A DNA stretch of 64,000 nt from CAZTJA01 sp964613745. Its GTDB lineage: Bacteria > Desulfobacterota > Desulfomonilia > Desulfomonilales > Desulfomonilaceae. Positions 46,053 to 56,430 of this stretch are shown one piece after another. Numbering within the stretch: the stretch's first letter is position 1; the number at the start of each line of letters is the position of its first letter. Location of the stretch: the NCBI GenBank assembly GCA_964613745.1, contig CAZTJA010000002.1, positions 1-64,000 on the forward strand, given 5' to 3'. Below the pieces are notes generated by a model. The model was given only the letters and a program-made list of their open reading frames with translations, was not told the DNA's origin and did no database searches. The translations under genes and the position numbers were made by a program.

Positions 46053-46081
46053 TTGACAAGAGCCGGAATCGCCACTAGGAT
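46053..46081 (+). promoter_or_regulatory. sigma70-type promoter for the tandem HU genes
   Basis: TTGACA (46053-46058), a 17-base spacer, TAGGAT (46076-46081), about 45 bases before the first HU start. One of the best-formed promoters in the window. Confidence 0.65.
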
Positions 46082-46126
46082 GGGCCACGTAAATTGTGCA
46101 AGATTAATTAAATTTGGGAGGATTCA

Positions 46127-46405
46127 ATGACGAAATCTGAATTAGTTGCAAAGATCGCAAGAGAGGCCGGAATTTCCAACAAGGCCGCAGACAAAGCTCT
46201 CAATTCCTTTATTGGAGCCATTCACGATTCTTTGAAGGGTCCGGAACGACAAATTCGAATTCCTGATTTGGGGACCTTCAAGGTTACCAAACGCAGTGCT
46301 CGAACCGGTGTCAATCCACGCACAGGTGAAAAGTTGGATATTCCTGCTTCGGAAGTACCGGGCTTTTCAGCTTCAAAAGCACTCAAAGAAACCGTAAAGG
46401 GTTGA
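46127..46405 (+). CDS. HU/IHF-family DNA-binding protein, copy 1
   Basis: 92 residues, full HU length. It starts MTKSELVAKIAREAGISNKAADKALNSF, and the DNA-clamping arm contains GTFKVTKRSARTGVNPRTGEKLDIPASEVPGF. It bends DNA and organises the nucleoid. GGGAGG precedes the ATG. The stop is 3 bases before the next HU-like gene, so the pair is one transcript and probably forms heterodimers or alternative homodimers. Confidence 0.94.
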   Translation: MTKSELVAKIAREAGISNKAADKALNSFIGAIHDSLKGPERQIRIPDLGTFKVTKRSARTGVNPRTGEKLDIPASEVPGFSASKALKETVKG

Positions 46406-46408
46406 TGA

Positions 46409-46726
46409 ATGACAAAATCCGATTTAAGTTTACAATTATCAAAAGAAATGAATCTCCCGTTGCGTAAATCGGAGGAAATAGTCGATTCCGTGTTCGCGAC
46501 GATGTTCAATGCCCTATCGGATCAAATGCGAATTGAAATTAGGGGATTCGGGTCGTTTGAAGTGAGAAAATACGGCGGTTACAAAGGGCGAAATCCCAAG
46601 ACCGGCGAGCACATTGCAGTTACTGAAAAACGGCTTCCGTTCTTCAAGGCCGGTAAGGAGCTGAAGTCGCACGTAGATGAAGCCGGTGCGGGTGTCTTGA
46701 ACGTGGGACATTCGTCCGCAGCTTAA
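46409..46726 (+). CDS. HU/IHF-family DNA-binding protein, copy 2 (IHF-like)
   Basis: 105 residues. The fold matches HU, with an arm GFGSFEVRKYGGYKGRNPKTGEHIAVTEKRLPFFKAGKELK that is closer to IHF/HimD than to HU. A short extra C-terminal tail follows. It diverges clearly from copy 1 (different start TKSDLSLQLSKEMNLPLRK), so this is an old duplication or a true alpha/beta pair, not a recent copy. Confidence 0.93.
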   Translation: MTKSDLSLQLSKEMNLPLRKSEEIVDSVFATMFNALSDQMRIEIRGFGSFEVRKYGGYKGRNPKTGEHIAVTEKRLPFFKAGKELKSHVDEAGAGVLNVGHSSAA

Positions 46727-46937
46727 TTACGGAAAGCAAGCCTTCAAATTTATCGTAGCGCTGTTCCCAATTGTAAGAAGGCCGATGATGAAAACTTACT
46801 CAAAGCACAGCTAATTATGAACCGTATGACCAAACATCACTTCGTAATTAGGTGATTTTAAATTTGAGCCACTTAATTGCACTGACGAGGAACTATTTAC
46901 AACTCGATTCCATAACTGCCCCATGGTCCAAAACTAG

Positions 46938-47753
46938 ATGCTCCAGATTGACCAGGTTGACGAAATTTTCCAAATAAAGATATGTCCGGAACCCAGTGCT
47001 AAATTTAGTCGCTGGGCTTCCGCGTACTTTGTGGATGGGCTGCTCATTGATACAGGATGTGCCCGGACAAAGGAAGAATTGCTCAATTTTCTGAATGATC
47101 AGGGACTCATTCCCAGAACCATCGTAAACACGCATCACCACCCGGATCATATTGGGGGAAATCGATTACTTCAAAATACGTTCGATGCAGAGCTGTTCGC
47201 GCATCCTGAAGCGTTAGAATTGATCAGGTCTCCCCAGCAACCTCAGCATTACGGAATGTACTGGGGGGTTCCGGAGGGCAGTGATCCGTTGCCGGTGCCG
47301 GATGTAATAAAAACTCCTAAATTTTTGTTTGAGGTCATGTATACCCCCGGTCATTGCAAAGGCCACATAACGCTATATGAAAAAATCAACGGTTGGGTTT
47401 TTTGTGGAGATTTGTTCTATTCCACCAAACTCACGATTGCAGGGCCGGAATATGATCTTGAAGAGCTAACTGCATCCATGACCAAATTGCTTGCTCTCCC
47501 AAATCAGGAACTTTACCTGCTTACCGGGTTACGCTTGAAGCGAAGACAGGGAAGGGCTGCTCTCATGGCAGCTCTCGAATTTCTCAACCAAACCAAATCG
47601 CGTATTGCTCTCCTGGAAACAAAAGGAATGACTGTGGACGAAATAGTAGAACATGTTTTCGCAGGAGAAAGCATTTTTGACGCTATAACAAACGGGGATT
47701 ACACGCGAAAAAGGCTCGTTGAATTGATGATGCGCTCAGATAAGCGTTCATAA
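46938..47753 (+). CDS. metallo-beta-lactamase-fold hydrolase
   Basis: 271 residues. The zinc/iron site reads [10 protein letters not shown], with later TPGHCKGHI and FCGDLFY supplying the third His and the bridging Asp. A C-terminal helical domain ([20 protein letters not shown]) resembles that of glyoxalase II-like or LACTB2-like hydrolases. Substrate unknown. Its end overlaps the convergent lactate dehydrogenase gene by 6 bases. Confidence 0.86.
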   Translation: MLQIDQVDEIFQIKICPEPSAKFSRWASAYFVDGLLIDTGCARTKEELLNFLNDQGLIPRTIVNTHHHPDHIGGNRLLQNTFDAELFAHPEALELIRSPQQPQHYGMYWGVPEGSDPLPVPDVIKTPKFLFEVMYTPGHCKGHITLYEKINGWVFCGDLFYSTKLTIAGPEYDLEELTASMTKLLALPNQELYLLTGLRLKRRQGRAALMAALEFLNQTKSRIALLETKGMTVDEIVEHVFAGESIFDAITNGDYTRKRLVELMMRSDKRS

Positions 47754-48701
47754 GGATCGGGACTCTTCCAGTTCGTCTACCGCGTTCCGAAGTATTTCGG
47801 CTCCCTTGCGCAGACCCTCTGATTCGGCATTGCTGAGCGGCAGCTCTAAAGTAGCAAGGATCCCGGAACCGCCCACCAATCTCGGAAGTGAAAGAGTTAC
47901 ATTCTTAATACCTTCCACATCTTCCGTCAGTGATGAAACGGTCAGAATCGCCCTATAATCATTGAGAATTACATCGACAATATGGGCCACTGCACTGCCT
48001 ATGCCGTAGTATGTAGCTCCCTTGCCTTCTATTATATGATAAGCGGCTTTTCGAACACCGTCGTCAATGGATTGCTGCCGTCCTTCATCCAACTCCTTCT
48101 TGCACACTTTACAGAATTCCGACAGCGGGGTTACTCCGATGGAAACCAAAGACCATGTGAGTATTTCGGAGTCTCCGTGTTCGCCGATCACATATCCATG
48201 AACATGCTGTGGATCCACACCAAAAAAACGGCCCAATAGAGACCTGAAACGGGCGGTATCCAAGGTTGTCCCGGAACCGATAACTCTTGATGATGGAACT
48301 CCATGCTTTGCCGCAAACTGAGTTGCTATATGAGTCATAACATCAACAGGATTAGAAACTATTAAGAGCAGGGCATCCGAGGCATGCTCTAGAATCTGTG
48401 GTATCACATCCGAGAAAACGTCGGCATTTCGTCGGAGCAATTCGAGCCGAGTTTCTCCGGGTTTTTGACTTACACCTGCACCCACCACGACGACTCGACT
48501 ACCTGCCAAATCTTTATATCTTCCGGCTTCCACTCGGACTCTATGAGCGAAAGGGACTGCGTGCAGAATGTCGTCTGCTTCAGCAGAGGCCCTTTTTAAA
48601 TTTTTATCGACGAGCACTATATTGCTTCCAACACCAGCCATAACCATGGCATATGCCGAAGTTGCACCGACCAAACCCGACCCTACTACTCCTACTTTCA
48701 T
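47748..48701 (-). CDS. ldh: L-lactate dehydrogenase
   Basis: 317 residues. NAD-dependent L-LDH/MDH superfamily; the N-terminal [18 protein letters not shown] binds NAD. The substrate-specificity loop is [19 protein letters not shown], with Gln where malate dehydrogenases have Arg, favouring lactate. [12 protein letters not shown] carries the catalytic histidine. I start at ATG 48701, preceded by GGAGAAATTCTG, instead of eight codons upstream. Whether it makes or consumes lactate is not readable. Confidence 0.9.
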   Translation of the reverse strand: MKVGVVGSGLVGATSAYAMVMAGVGSNIVLVDKNLKRASAEADDILHAVPFAHRVRVEAGRYKDLAGSRVVVVGAGVSQKPGETRLELLRRNADVFSDVIPQILEHASDALLLIVSNPVDVMTHIATQFAAKHGVPSSRVIGSGTTLDTARFRSLLGRFFGVDPQHVHGYVIGEHGDSEILTWSLVSIGVTPLSEFCKVCKKELDEGRQQSIDDGVRKAAYHIIEGKGATYYGIGSAVAHIVDVILNDYRAILTVSSLTEDVEGIKNVTLSLPRLVGGSGILATLELPLSNAESEGLRKGAEILRNAVDELEESRSL

Positions 48702-48858
48702 CAGAATTTCTCCGAATCCCGTCATGATATCGACGGAGGGCTACAGTCTGGATCTCTTGAGAGATACATATCGTATGAAACGTATACTAACAAAAATGTT
48801 TCGGATAAGAGCGAAAGATTGGAACAACGGGTAGGATGACGGATATGCGGAAATATGG

Positions 48859-49317
48859 TTATCTTGACGGATTCAGATAATCCTCCCACATTTGGCAGAA
48901 TTCGGTAGTCTTCACTTTCAGGGGTACACCGGAATGTTCAGCTTCTTCACATAGGATCGTCCAGAATGAATTAAGTAACGGGAAATTCTCTTCCGTTAAC
49001 GTCAACACCAATGTATTTCCGCAAGTACAATGCCTGTAAACCATGGTGAAGGGCTTGCCCATGACTTGCCTGCAATCTTCAAAAGAATGGCCTTTAGGTG
49101 AGGTTTCGCATAGATAATCCGACATGCCTTTGAATTTGCGACCGCAGGTTCTGCACTCCTTGGGGAACAGTTTTACACTGTGCTCTATTTCGGAAAACAG
49201 ATCTATTAGCTCCCGAAACCATTCAAGATGCACGGTTTGTTTATTTTCTTCTGAAACGACTTGGTCCACGGAAAATTCACCTGGTCCATTATGGGTACTT
49301 GAGTGATCCCGGTTCAA
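48859..49317 (-). CDS. hypothetical protein with zinc-ribbon-like cysteines
   Basis: 152 residues, cytoplasmic, not recognised. Two Cys pairs (CRTCG and HCTCGN), with extra Cys at YLC and DC between them, suggest a structural zinc site. The remainder is helical and charged (HLEWFRELIDLFSEIEHSVKLF). The apparent start is a TTG at 49317 with no clear ribosome site, so the true start may be downstream. Same strand as its neighbours; function unknown. Confidence 0.65.
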   Translation of the reverse strand: MNRDHSSTHNGPGEFSVDQVVSEENKQTVHLEWFRELIDLFSEIEHSVKLFPKECRTCGRKFKGMSDYLCETSPKGHSFEDCRQVMGKPFTMVYRHCTCGNTLVLTLTEENFPLLNSFWTILCEEAEHSGVPLKVKTTEFCQMWEDYLNPSR

Positions 49318-49355
49318 ATGACAATCGAGTTGAACAGATTGCCCACTATAAAAAA

Positions 49356-50072
49356 CTAAACTTTCTTGCCTCTGTCTGCAATCCAGTTCTCGAATCTACG
49401 TCGCACCAAGAGAAAGATTCCAATAAAAAAGAGCGACAACGCAGTAAGAACTATAAGTAATCCCCAGTTCTCATCAAATACCGCGGATCCACTGAGGCTC
49501 AACATTATCGTCCCGGGTATTCTTCCCAAAGTACCTGCAATAAAAAAGGAAAAGAAGGACATTGGGCTCAGGCCAAGAATATACGAAAGGATGTCCTTTG
49601 GGAACCCTGGGACGGTAAAAAGGATGAAGGCGAGAACGGTTCCACGTTTTTCCGTAAGAAAATGAAACCGTTCCATCGTTTCTTCCGATACTACCAGTTT
49701 GACAAGGGGCACTCCGATGATTCGGGCAGCACCGAAAGCCGCAACTGATCCTATAGTCAGACCAATGGTGGAATACAGTGTGTTGGCTGCAGCCCCAAAC
49801 ATGAACCCGCCTACGGCACCGGTTAGTTCACCGGGAATTGGTGCTAAAACGACTTGCAATGCCTGGATTGTTATGAACGCGACCGGAGCCCAATAACCCC
49901 AACTCTCTACATATGCCCTGAGTTGGTCCTTTCCCTGAAAAACTTCCCAAAGTTTTTTAATGATTGGTCCGGCGTAGCCGGTGACGTACAAAATGATCAG
50001 GCCAATAAGTAGTGCAGAAATCAGTGTGACGGCTATTACCAGCCTGCGGCGATCATGTTGCGTATGCATCAT
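49356..50072 (-). CDS. TVP38/TMEM64 family membrane protein, copy A
   Basis: 238 residues with about six hydrophobic segments. The DedA/VTT-type core is seen as APVAFITIQALQVVLAPIPGELTGAVGGFMFG and PGFPKDILSYILGLSPMS. Family members are proposed lipid scramblases or carriers. The start overlaps hflX's stop (ATGA), so the two are translationally coupled. A clear paralogue lies at 58346-59098. Confidence 0.9.
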   Translation of the reverse strand: MMHTQHDRRRLVIAVTLISALLIGLIILYVTGYAGPIIKKLWEVFQGKDQLRAYVESWGYWAPVAFITIQALQVVLAPIPGELTGAVGGFMFGAAANTLYSTIGLTIGSVAAFGAARIIGVPLVKLVVSEETMERFHFLTEKRGTVLAFILFTVPGFPKDILSYILGLSPMSFFSFFIAGTLGRIPGTIMLSLSGSAVFDENWGLLIVLTALSLFFIGIFLLVRRRFENWIADRGKKV

Positions 50073-51766
50073 GCGGGAATACCGGTTGTTTTAATGAGAT
50101 CCTGGGGATCATTCATCGCTGGGCGATGATCGCCGTCTTCGACCAGCTTTAGAATAAGTTCCTCCATTTCGCGAATAAGAGGAGCAAAGGTTTTGGGGTT
50201 CTTCGCTGAAATAGCTATCCCATTGTAATCGTACGAAATCAGAGAAGCCAATTCGTTACCAATCAGATCACATTTGTTAAAGACTCTCACGAGCGGTATT
50301 TCGCCTAACTCTAGTTCCTGGATGAGGTTCTCGACGGAATTCATTTGCTTCTCAAAGGCGGGATTAGCTGCATCGATGACATGGATTAGCAGATCTGCAT
50401 CGGCTAGTTCGTCAAGGGTCGCTGAGAAAGCCGCCACAAGGGTTTCAGGCAAGTCTTGAAGAAAACCTACCGTGTCCGTAATGATCACCTCGGTTTCACG
50501 AGGAAACCTCAATCTTCGACTCGTAGGATCCAGAGTTGCAAAAAGTTTATTCTCGGCCAAAATAGCCGACTTCGTTAAATTGTTCAATAGCGTGGATTTT
50601 CCCGCATTGGTATAGCCAACGATTGATATTACCGGTATTTCCCTGCTGTTACGGAGTTCGCGCCTGATTGCTCGCCTCTTTGCTACACGTCGAATCTGGT
50701 CCTCTAAAAAGGTTATCCTCGAATGGATTCTACGCTTATCAATCTCCAATCTCGTTTCGCCCGGGCCTCTTCCGCCAATACCGCCCGTCAAACGAGATAG
50801 GGCATCATCTTTTTCGTGCAATCTCGGAAGAGCATATTTCAATTGGGCTAATTCGACCTGAATCTTACCTTCCCGGGATTTTGCTCTCTGAGCAAATATA
50901 TCGAGAATAAGTTGCGATCTGTCGATAACTTTCATTTCAGTGAAATCAGCGATAGATCTTACCTGGGCAGGAGTTAACTCCGTGTCGAAGATGAGCAATC
51001 CTGCTCCTTTCTGGAGCGCATCTATTATTATTTCCCGAAGCTTGCCTTTTCCAACGACATAGTTCGGATCTACGGAGGAGCGTCTTTGAATGGTTTTAGC
51101 CACCACTCTTACACCGCATGAATCCGCTAATTCTGCAAGTTCGTTGAGGGATTCTTCAGAGTCTGATGATCGTGGTCCAACTTTGCCGATAAGGTAGGCC
51201 CGTTCCCTGTTATCTCCAACCTTACGAGCTCCTATGGAACGGGAAATCTCATCCTCCAGCGATCTTATGAATTCGGGGAAGTCCAAATCCAGTGACGCTG
51301 GATGTACAGGATCAAGTAGCTGCCGAAGTTCATTATTTGGGTTGTCCGGCAATAAATGCGCTATCCGTATAACCGTCGGCAAAGAGGATTCATCGATCCC
51401 AATTGATGCAATGAGATCCAATCGCAACAGAGCCAAATCCGAAAGATCTTCATCCGAAAGAAATTCGTCTTTTAGATGCGTGTGGATGAAGCGGAGACCT
51501 CGAAGTCTCCCTGCTCCAACACGCCAACCATCCAATTTGGGTATGAGAATGGAGCGTGCATCACCCACAAGCACTTTGAATATCTCTCCACGTCTATCCA
51601 CCAGAATGCCGATTTGTCTAGCAATTTCAGAAGACAACTCAGTCATAAATCGAGCAATTTCCGGAGTTATGACCTTATGGGATGAAATCCTTCTCAGAGC
51701 CAATTTTTCCAAACGAGCTTTTTGGGAAGGTTTTAAGCCCCTCGTGAACCCTTGAACGCTACTCAA
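50069..51766 (-). CDS. hflX: GTPase HflX (long form)
   Basis: 565 residues; TTG start with GGGAGG 8 bases upstream. HflX is a ribosome-binding GTPase that rescues stalled or dormant ribosomes. The HflX-specific middle region has GGIGGRGPGETRLEIDKRRI. The G domain has VGYTNAGKST (P-loop), DTVGFLQDLPE (G3) and NKCD (G4). E. coli HflX is 426 residues; the added 140 or so N-terminal residues here are a known long type. Downstream TVP38 is coupled by overlap. Confidence 0.95.
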   Translation of the reverse strand: MSSVQGFTRGLKPSQKARLEKLALRRISSHKVITPEIARFMTELSSEIARQIGILVDRRGEIFKVLVGDARSILIPKLDGWRVGAGRLRGLRFIHTHLKDEFLSDEDLSDLALLRLDLIASIGIDESSLPTVIRIAHLLPDNPNNELRQLLDPVHPASLDLDFPEFIRSLEDEISRSIGARKVGDNRERAYLIGKVGPRSSDSEESLNELAELADSCGVRVVAKTIQRRSSVDPNYVVGKGKLREIIIDALQKGAGLLIFDTELTPAQVRSIADFTEMKVIDRSQLILDIFAQRAKSREGKIQVELAQLKYALPRLHEKDDALSRLTGGIGGRGPGETRLEIDKRRIHSRITFLEDQIRRVAKRRAIRRELRNSREIPVISIVGYTNAGKSTLLNNLTKSAILAENKLFATLDPTSRRLRFPRETEVIITDTVGFLQDLPETLVAAFSATLDELADADLLIHVIDAANPAFEKQMNSVENLIQELELGEIPLVRVFNKCDLIGNELASLISYDYNGIAISAKNPKTFAPLIREMEELILKLVEDGDHRPAMNDPQDLIKTTGIPA

Positions 51767-51798
51767 TTAAGAGCCTCCCTAAATTGACGAATTGTCCG

Positions 51799-54465
51799 CT
51801 ATTTGTGTTCATCTTCCTCCGGTAAAATCTTCACGATTGCTGAATGATTCAGGTCCAAATATTTTTTTGCGACACGCAACACATCATCGGCGGTCACCTT
51901 TGACACTCGTTTGACATATTCCGAATCGAAATCATATCCCAGTCCATAAAGGGTATTGAGAGCATCATTTTCGGCTCGGGACCAAGAACTTTGAAGATTG
52001 ATCAAATGGTTTCCGATGAGATTGTTGATTGATCTTTCCAGCTCTTTTGATTCAACCGGCGATTGCTTTATAAGCTCTATTTGTTTTTCAAGTCCGGCAA
52101 TAGCGGTTTGGAGCTTATTAGGATCAGTGGCAATGTAGAATGCAAAAACCCCTGGATCTATTCCCGGGCGTACGAAAGAAGTTACGATGTAAGCGAGCGA
52201 TTGCTTATCACGGAGATCCTTGAACAATCTTCCGCCTTGGCCGGCAAGAATATTGTTGAGAACTTCCAATGCGTAGCGGTCTTCATCGAAGAGTGTAGTC
52301 CCTTTGAAACCAATCGCCAAGTGAGCTTTGGCTCTTGGAAGCTTCACAATCTTTTCCCGCTGTTTCACTATTGGTTCTTCTTTTGGGACATCAGGTTTGT
52401 CTAAAGGCTTTGCAGGAATCTTACCTAAAATTTCAGTGAGCTTTTCTACCGCTTTGTCGGCCTTTACGTCACCTACTACGGTTACAACGAGATTAGATGG
52501 AACGGAGAACCGATCGTAAACTTCTTTTAAATCGGCAACATTAAAGCCCGAAACCGTGGCAATTGTTCCTTCTTTGACGAAACCGTAAGGATGCTGAGGA
52601 AACACGGCTCCATTGAGTTCGTTGATGGCATATGTCACAGGCCGATCAGGCTCGGTCTTGATTCTGTTTAAGATTAAGGCTCTTTCTCTTTCCAATTTAT
52701 CCTGGGGAAAAGCCGGATTCAGGTAAATGTCACGCATAAGCGTGATCCCGTCTTCAAAGAACCTGCTGAAGAAACTTCCATAGAACCCAAATGAGTCATA
52801 TCCGGAAAAACCGGTGAGTCTGCCGCCCATCTTATCGACTTTTTGTGCTATCTGAACTTCATCCAAATCTGCAGTGCCTTTGGTCAGCATCTGCTGAATG
52901 AAATTCATAATGCCTTCAGTCTCTTTGCTTTCGAACCTCTTACCACCGAGCATGGCGAATCGAATGGAAACAACGGGGTTGGAATCATCGGGAGTAATCA
53001 CCAATCGTATGCCGTTGTCGAGCACCTTATAAGTTGTCGGTTTCTCTTGTGCTTGTTGAGCAACGGGTGCTTTGGATCCTTTCTGATGAGAACTCAATAT
53101 CGCTTTCACTCTTTCAAGGTCAAATCCATTCGCTTCGTCTTCCGGCACGAGGATTGCCATAGACAAATTTGGTGCCGCCATGTAACCGGACACAACATCG
53201 GAAATCTGTTTCGGGGTAACCGCGGAATTTAGAGCTAAATATTTTTTTTCATAGTTGATATCGCCCATATCGGCTTGAAAACTACCGAGACTCCGTGCCA
53301 TACCCTGCACTGTTTCCCGAGCATAAATGTGCTGGGATTCTATGTGCACCTTTGCCTCTTCAAGTTCTTGCGGCGTCGGTGGTTCGGCTTTTAACCGTTC
53401 CATTTCTTCCATGATTATCTGCACAACCGGTTCCACATTCTTGGACGCAAGAGTTGCTTGAATAATCATTAGGCCGGGCTGTTTTGGTGTCAAAGCATAA
53501 GCGGCTACGGAGTTAACAAGGCCTTTCTCCTTTTTCAGAATTCTTACCAACCGCGAATTGTCTCTGGATCCAAGCAAATCTCCAACAAGATCGAGAGCAT
53601 TAACATCTACACCCTTCATTGAAGGAATGTGATATGCCAGAAAAAGTCTGGTTTCCCTCGAATTTCTGTCCTTGAGCACCGAAGTTCGTATCTCAGTTTG
53701 ATTAGGCTCTTGCGGTCGCGGGGCTCGGAAAAAACCTTTAGCTTGAATATCCGAAGTCAGTCGTTCCATTTCCTTTGCGACCTGCTCGGCATTGACGTCA
53801 CCTACTACCAATAAGAACATGTTTTCAGGCACATACCATTTATTCTTGAATGACAACATGTCATCTCGCGAAATCTTTTCGACTGTGTCTTTGTAACCAA
53901 TTACTGGATATTTATACGGGCTGTTCGTGTAAGCGGTATCGAACAGAAGTTTGGAAGCTTTGCGTTCCGGTCGTTCTTCCCCCTCAAGGATTTCTTCGAT
54001 GACGACCTGCTTTTCCTTTTCCAATTCTCCGGGATTAATACTTGGTCTTAGAACGGCATCCACTAAGATGTCGAGTCCTTGAGAGACTGCGTGCGAAGGG
54101 ACCGTAACGTGAAAAACGGTTTCGTCCCAACTGGTGTACGCGTTTGTTTCGCCGCCCAAGGATTCAATTTCGGAAGCAATTTGGCCGACGCCTCGTCGCT
54201 CCGTTCCCTTGAATGCCATATGTTCGAAAACATGGCTGATGCCTCTGTTTTTTTCTTCTTCATCAGCACTACCCACCGTCACCCACAGCTGCAAAGTTGC
54301 AACTTTTCTCGCAGGATCTTCCTTCACAAAAACATTAAATCCGTTTGGGAGCTTGTAATGTTTCAATCGGTCCTCCACGGCAACAGCATTCGAGGTAATA
54401 GAGCTTATGACAAGCAATGATGCACAAGTGATAAAAAGGGAGGAAATTCTCTTAAAGTCAACCAT
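51799..54465 (-). CDS. M16-family zinc peptidase, tandem-domain, exported
   Basis: 888 residues with a signal peptide (ISSLFITCASLLVISSITSNAVA). The N-terminal M16 domain has the inverted zinc motif HVFEH (HVFEHMAFKGT) with a downstream glutamate in QVVIEEI, so it is catalytically complete. The C-terminal M16 domain lacks HxxEH, as in two-domain pitrilysin-like proteases where it closes the chamber. It probably degrades peptides in the periplasm. It lies upstream of hflX on the same strand with a 32-base gap. Confidence 0.93.
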   Translation of the reverse strand: MVDFKRISSLFITCASLLVISSITSNAVAVEDRLKHYKLPNGFNVFVKEDPARKVATLQLWVTVGSADEEEKNRGISHVFEHMAFKGTERRGVGQIASEIESLGGETNAYTSWDETVFHVTVPSHAVSQGLDILVDAVLRPSINPGELEKEKQVVIEEILEGEERPERKASKLLFDTAYTNSPYKYPVIGYKDTVEKISRDDMLSFKNKWYVPENMFLLVVGDVNAEQVAKEMERLTSDIQAKGFFRAPRPQEPNQTEIRTSVLKDRNSRETRLFLAYHIPSMKGVDVNALDLVGDLLGSRDNSRLVRILKKEKGLVNSVAAYALTPKQPGLMIIQATLASKNVEPVVQIIMEEMERLKAEPPTPQELEEAKVHIESQHIYARETVQGMARSLGSFQADMGDINYEKKYLALNSAVTPKQISDVVSGYMAAPNLSMAILVPEDEANGFDLERVKAILSSHQKGSKAPVAQQAQEKPTTYKVLDNGIRLVITPDDSNPVVSIRFAMLGGKRFESKETEGIMNFIQQMLTKGTADLDEVQIAQKVDKMGGRLTGFSGYDSFGFYGSFFSRFFEDGITLMRDIYLNPAFPQDKLERERALILNRIKTEPDRPVTYAINELNGAVFPQHPYGFVKEGTIATVSGFNVADLKEVYDRFSVPSNLVVTVVGDVKADKAVEKLTEILGKIPAKPLDKPDVPKEEPIVKQREKIVKLPRAKAHLAIGFKGTTLFDEDRYALEVLNNILAGQGGRLFKDLRDKQSLAYIVTSFVRPGIDPGVFAFYIATDPNKLQTAIAGLEKQIELIKQSPVESKELERSINNLIGNHLINLQSSWSRAENDALNTLYGLGYDFDSEYVKRVSKVTADDVLRVAKKYLDLNHSAIVKILPEEDEHK

Positions 54466-54588
54466 TTAGTTTTCTCCAAAATTCTTAATCTGCTGAGATT
54501 TCGTTATTCCGTGGAACTTTTCAGACCCACATCCGTTTTCATCTGCACTGGATTAAACATATCCCAGGATCGATCCCAGTCAACCGGC

Positions 54589-56163
54589 TCATGTACGAGA
54601 ATCGCTTAGGAGGATCTTAATTTTTGAATCAAGCGAGTCCTTCTCAGGTAGGAGAGAATTGAGCAGTTTATAATACTCATGTGACTGCTCTTGGAGGATT
54701 TCGTTCATGGCCTTTCGATGTTTTTTATTCACATTTTCACCAATCTGCCTGAGAAGATCCAGAATCTTAAGACTTAAGAGCCACTTTGGAATAAATGGCA
54801 TAATGACGGTATTTAAAACGGCATCAAGCAGAGTGATCCCCCCGCCGACCACGATTTCAGCGGTTATAAGCAATAATGCCCAGATCGTATATGAACCGTA
54901 GAGCTTGAGTTCATCGTAGGCGGAGAGTCCTTCACGAAATTTTTTAAACTCCTCTTCAAGCAAATGCTCTATCCCGGGAAAAAGAGCCTCATATTTTTCA
55001 TGGATCGTCTTTGCATCGAATCTTGCAACGTCTGATGACGAAATTTGGCGAATATCACGTAGATCCTCGGAGTGGGCCAGGTAATCCGCCACTTGAGAAT
55101 TCAATTTTGAAACACCCTCTATCAAGGGTATCAAATTGGCTGAGGATTTAGTTTCCAATAAATCCTCGGTCATAACTTCTTCCTTTGTGACTGTCTTGGA
55201 TTCTCGGGTTATATTTCCTCCGAACATTCCCGAAACCTGTTTAGTAAGCTCAATAATTGCATTCCTCACAAACATTCGCGGGACAAAGAGAATGTCATAT
55301 TTTCGAAGAAGATTCTGTAATCTCTCCTTTATCTTAACTTCAAGCGAAGTATCCATTACTTCGTCTAATTTGTGATCCATTTCGTGGGAAATGGAAGTTT
55401 CGATTCGTCCTATTTCAGTCTGAATTTTTTCTACACGGTTGTATTCAAAATCCAGGAGGTCATAAAAGCTCATGAGGCTATCCGACGCTGCAGTCCGAAG
55501 ATTTGTAAGCTCTCGGCGTTTGATTTCCCCACTCTTCAATTCGCTCGGTTGAAAGAGTTGGGTTACATCTACGATTTTGTTGAAATCGGGAATGATGGAG
55601 TCTACGGATTTTATTCTCGGAACACTGATTACTCGGTAGTCGGTTTTATCCTGGTCTAGAGACTGTTCAAAGTGGGCAAGGACATCGTTTGAATCAACTT
55701 TATTCAATATAAAAACGATCTGTTTACCCCAACTTTTCGCTGCTTCCACCATATTCTGGACCGCAAAATCACCATACTTTTCTTGTGAATTTACGAAGAT
55801 GAGCACATCGCTCAGTATGAAGAAATGCTCAGCAATGTCTCGATTTGCGGTCTGGACACTGTCGAAATCAGGAGTGTCTATTATTATGATTTGCGGATGC
55901 GGGGTATCCGTTACAATTTCCCCAACTTCGTTATTCTCACGGGAGGAAAAAAGGTCATAATTCGAGATTTGGTTTTCATATTTCTTGTCCACGAGAATGA
56001 CGGGAGACATTGTCGCAGGTCTGATCGTTGCTACATTACTTATTACTTTTCCGGCAATTGAATTGAAGATCGTGCTTTTTCCTGTTCCGGTCCCGCCTAA
56101 TAAAGATATAATTATCGGAAATTCATCTGAAAGTTGGGATTTCCATTCATAAGCACACAGCAA
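54589..56163 (-). CDS. dynamin-like/50S-type GTPase with C-terminal membrane segment
   Basis: At least 524 residues. P-loop GGTGTGKST, then IIIIDTPDFDSV (G3) and LNKVDSND (G4). A long helical region follows, with a hydrophobic segment (IWALLLITAEIVVGGGITLLDAVLNTVIM) near residue 430 that may touch membrane, and a helical tail. The first usable start codon (TTG 56163) leaves only about 20 residues before the P-loop and has no ribosome site. The frame stays open upstream to a TAG at 56289-56287 and encodes plausible protein there, without ATG, GTG or TTG. The true start is therefore unresolved. Membrane remodelling is inferred from fold only. Confidence 0.75.
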   Translation of the reverse strand: MLCAYEWKSQLSDEFPIIISLLGGTGTGKSTIFNSIAGKVISNVATIRPATMSPVILVDKKYENQISNYDLFSSRENNEVGEIVTDTPHPQIIIIDTPDFDSVQTANRDIAEHFFILSDVLIFVNSQEKYGDFAVQNMVEAAKSWGKQIVFILNKVDSNDVLAHFEQSLDQDKTDYRVISVPRIKSVDSIIPDFNKIVDVTQLFQPSELKSGEIKRRELTNLRTAASDSLMSFYDLLDFEYNRVEKIQTEIGRIETSISHEMDHKLDEVMDTSLEVKIKERLQNLLRKYDILFVPRMFVRNAIIELTKQVSGMFGGNITRESKTVTKEEVMTEDLLETKSSANLIPLIEGVSKLNSQVADYLAHSEDLRDIRQISSSDVARFDAKTIHEKYEALFPGIEHLLEEEFKKFREGLSAYDELKLYGSYTIWALLLITAEIVVGGGITLLDAVLNTVIMPFIPKWLLSLKILDLLRQIGENVNKKHRKAMNEILQEQSHEYYKLLNSLLPEKDSLDSKIKILLSDSRT

Positions 56164-56430
56164 ATCAAAAGCTGTTTGCGCGCGTAATTTTAGCTGATCA
56201 AAATTGCCGAGCCGTGGATCAAATTGAATGTTTTTAAATTGCTCGTAGATACCTAGCCCTTTCTCCTCAATGACGTTATCCCGATTCTATGATGGATATG
56301 AGTCAGTCGCAAGACGGATGTTTCCTCGGATGTAATGAATTGTGATTTAGAATGCCGTGCGTTGTAATCATCAGGTTAATGCTGCTAAAATATAACTAAT
56401 TGTCGGATTCCTTTATGAAAGGCTTGTAAA

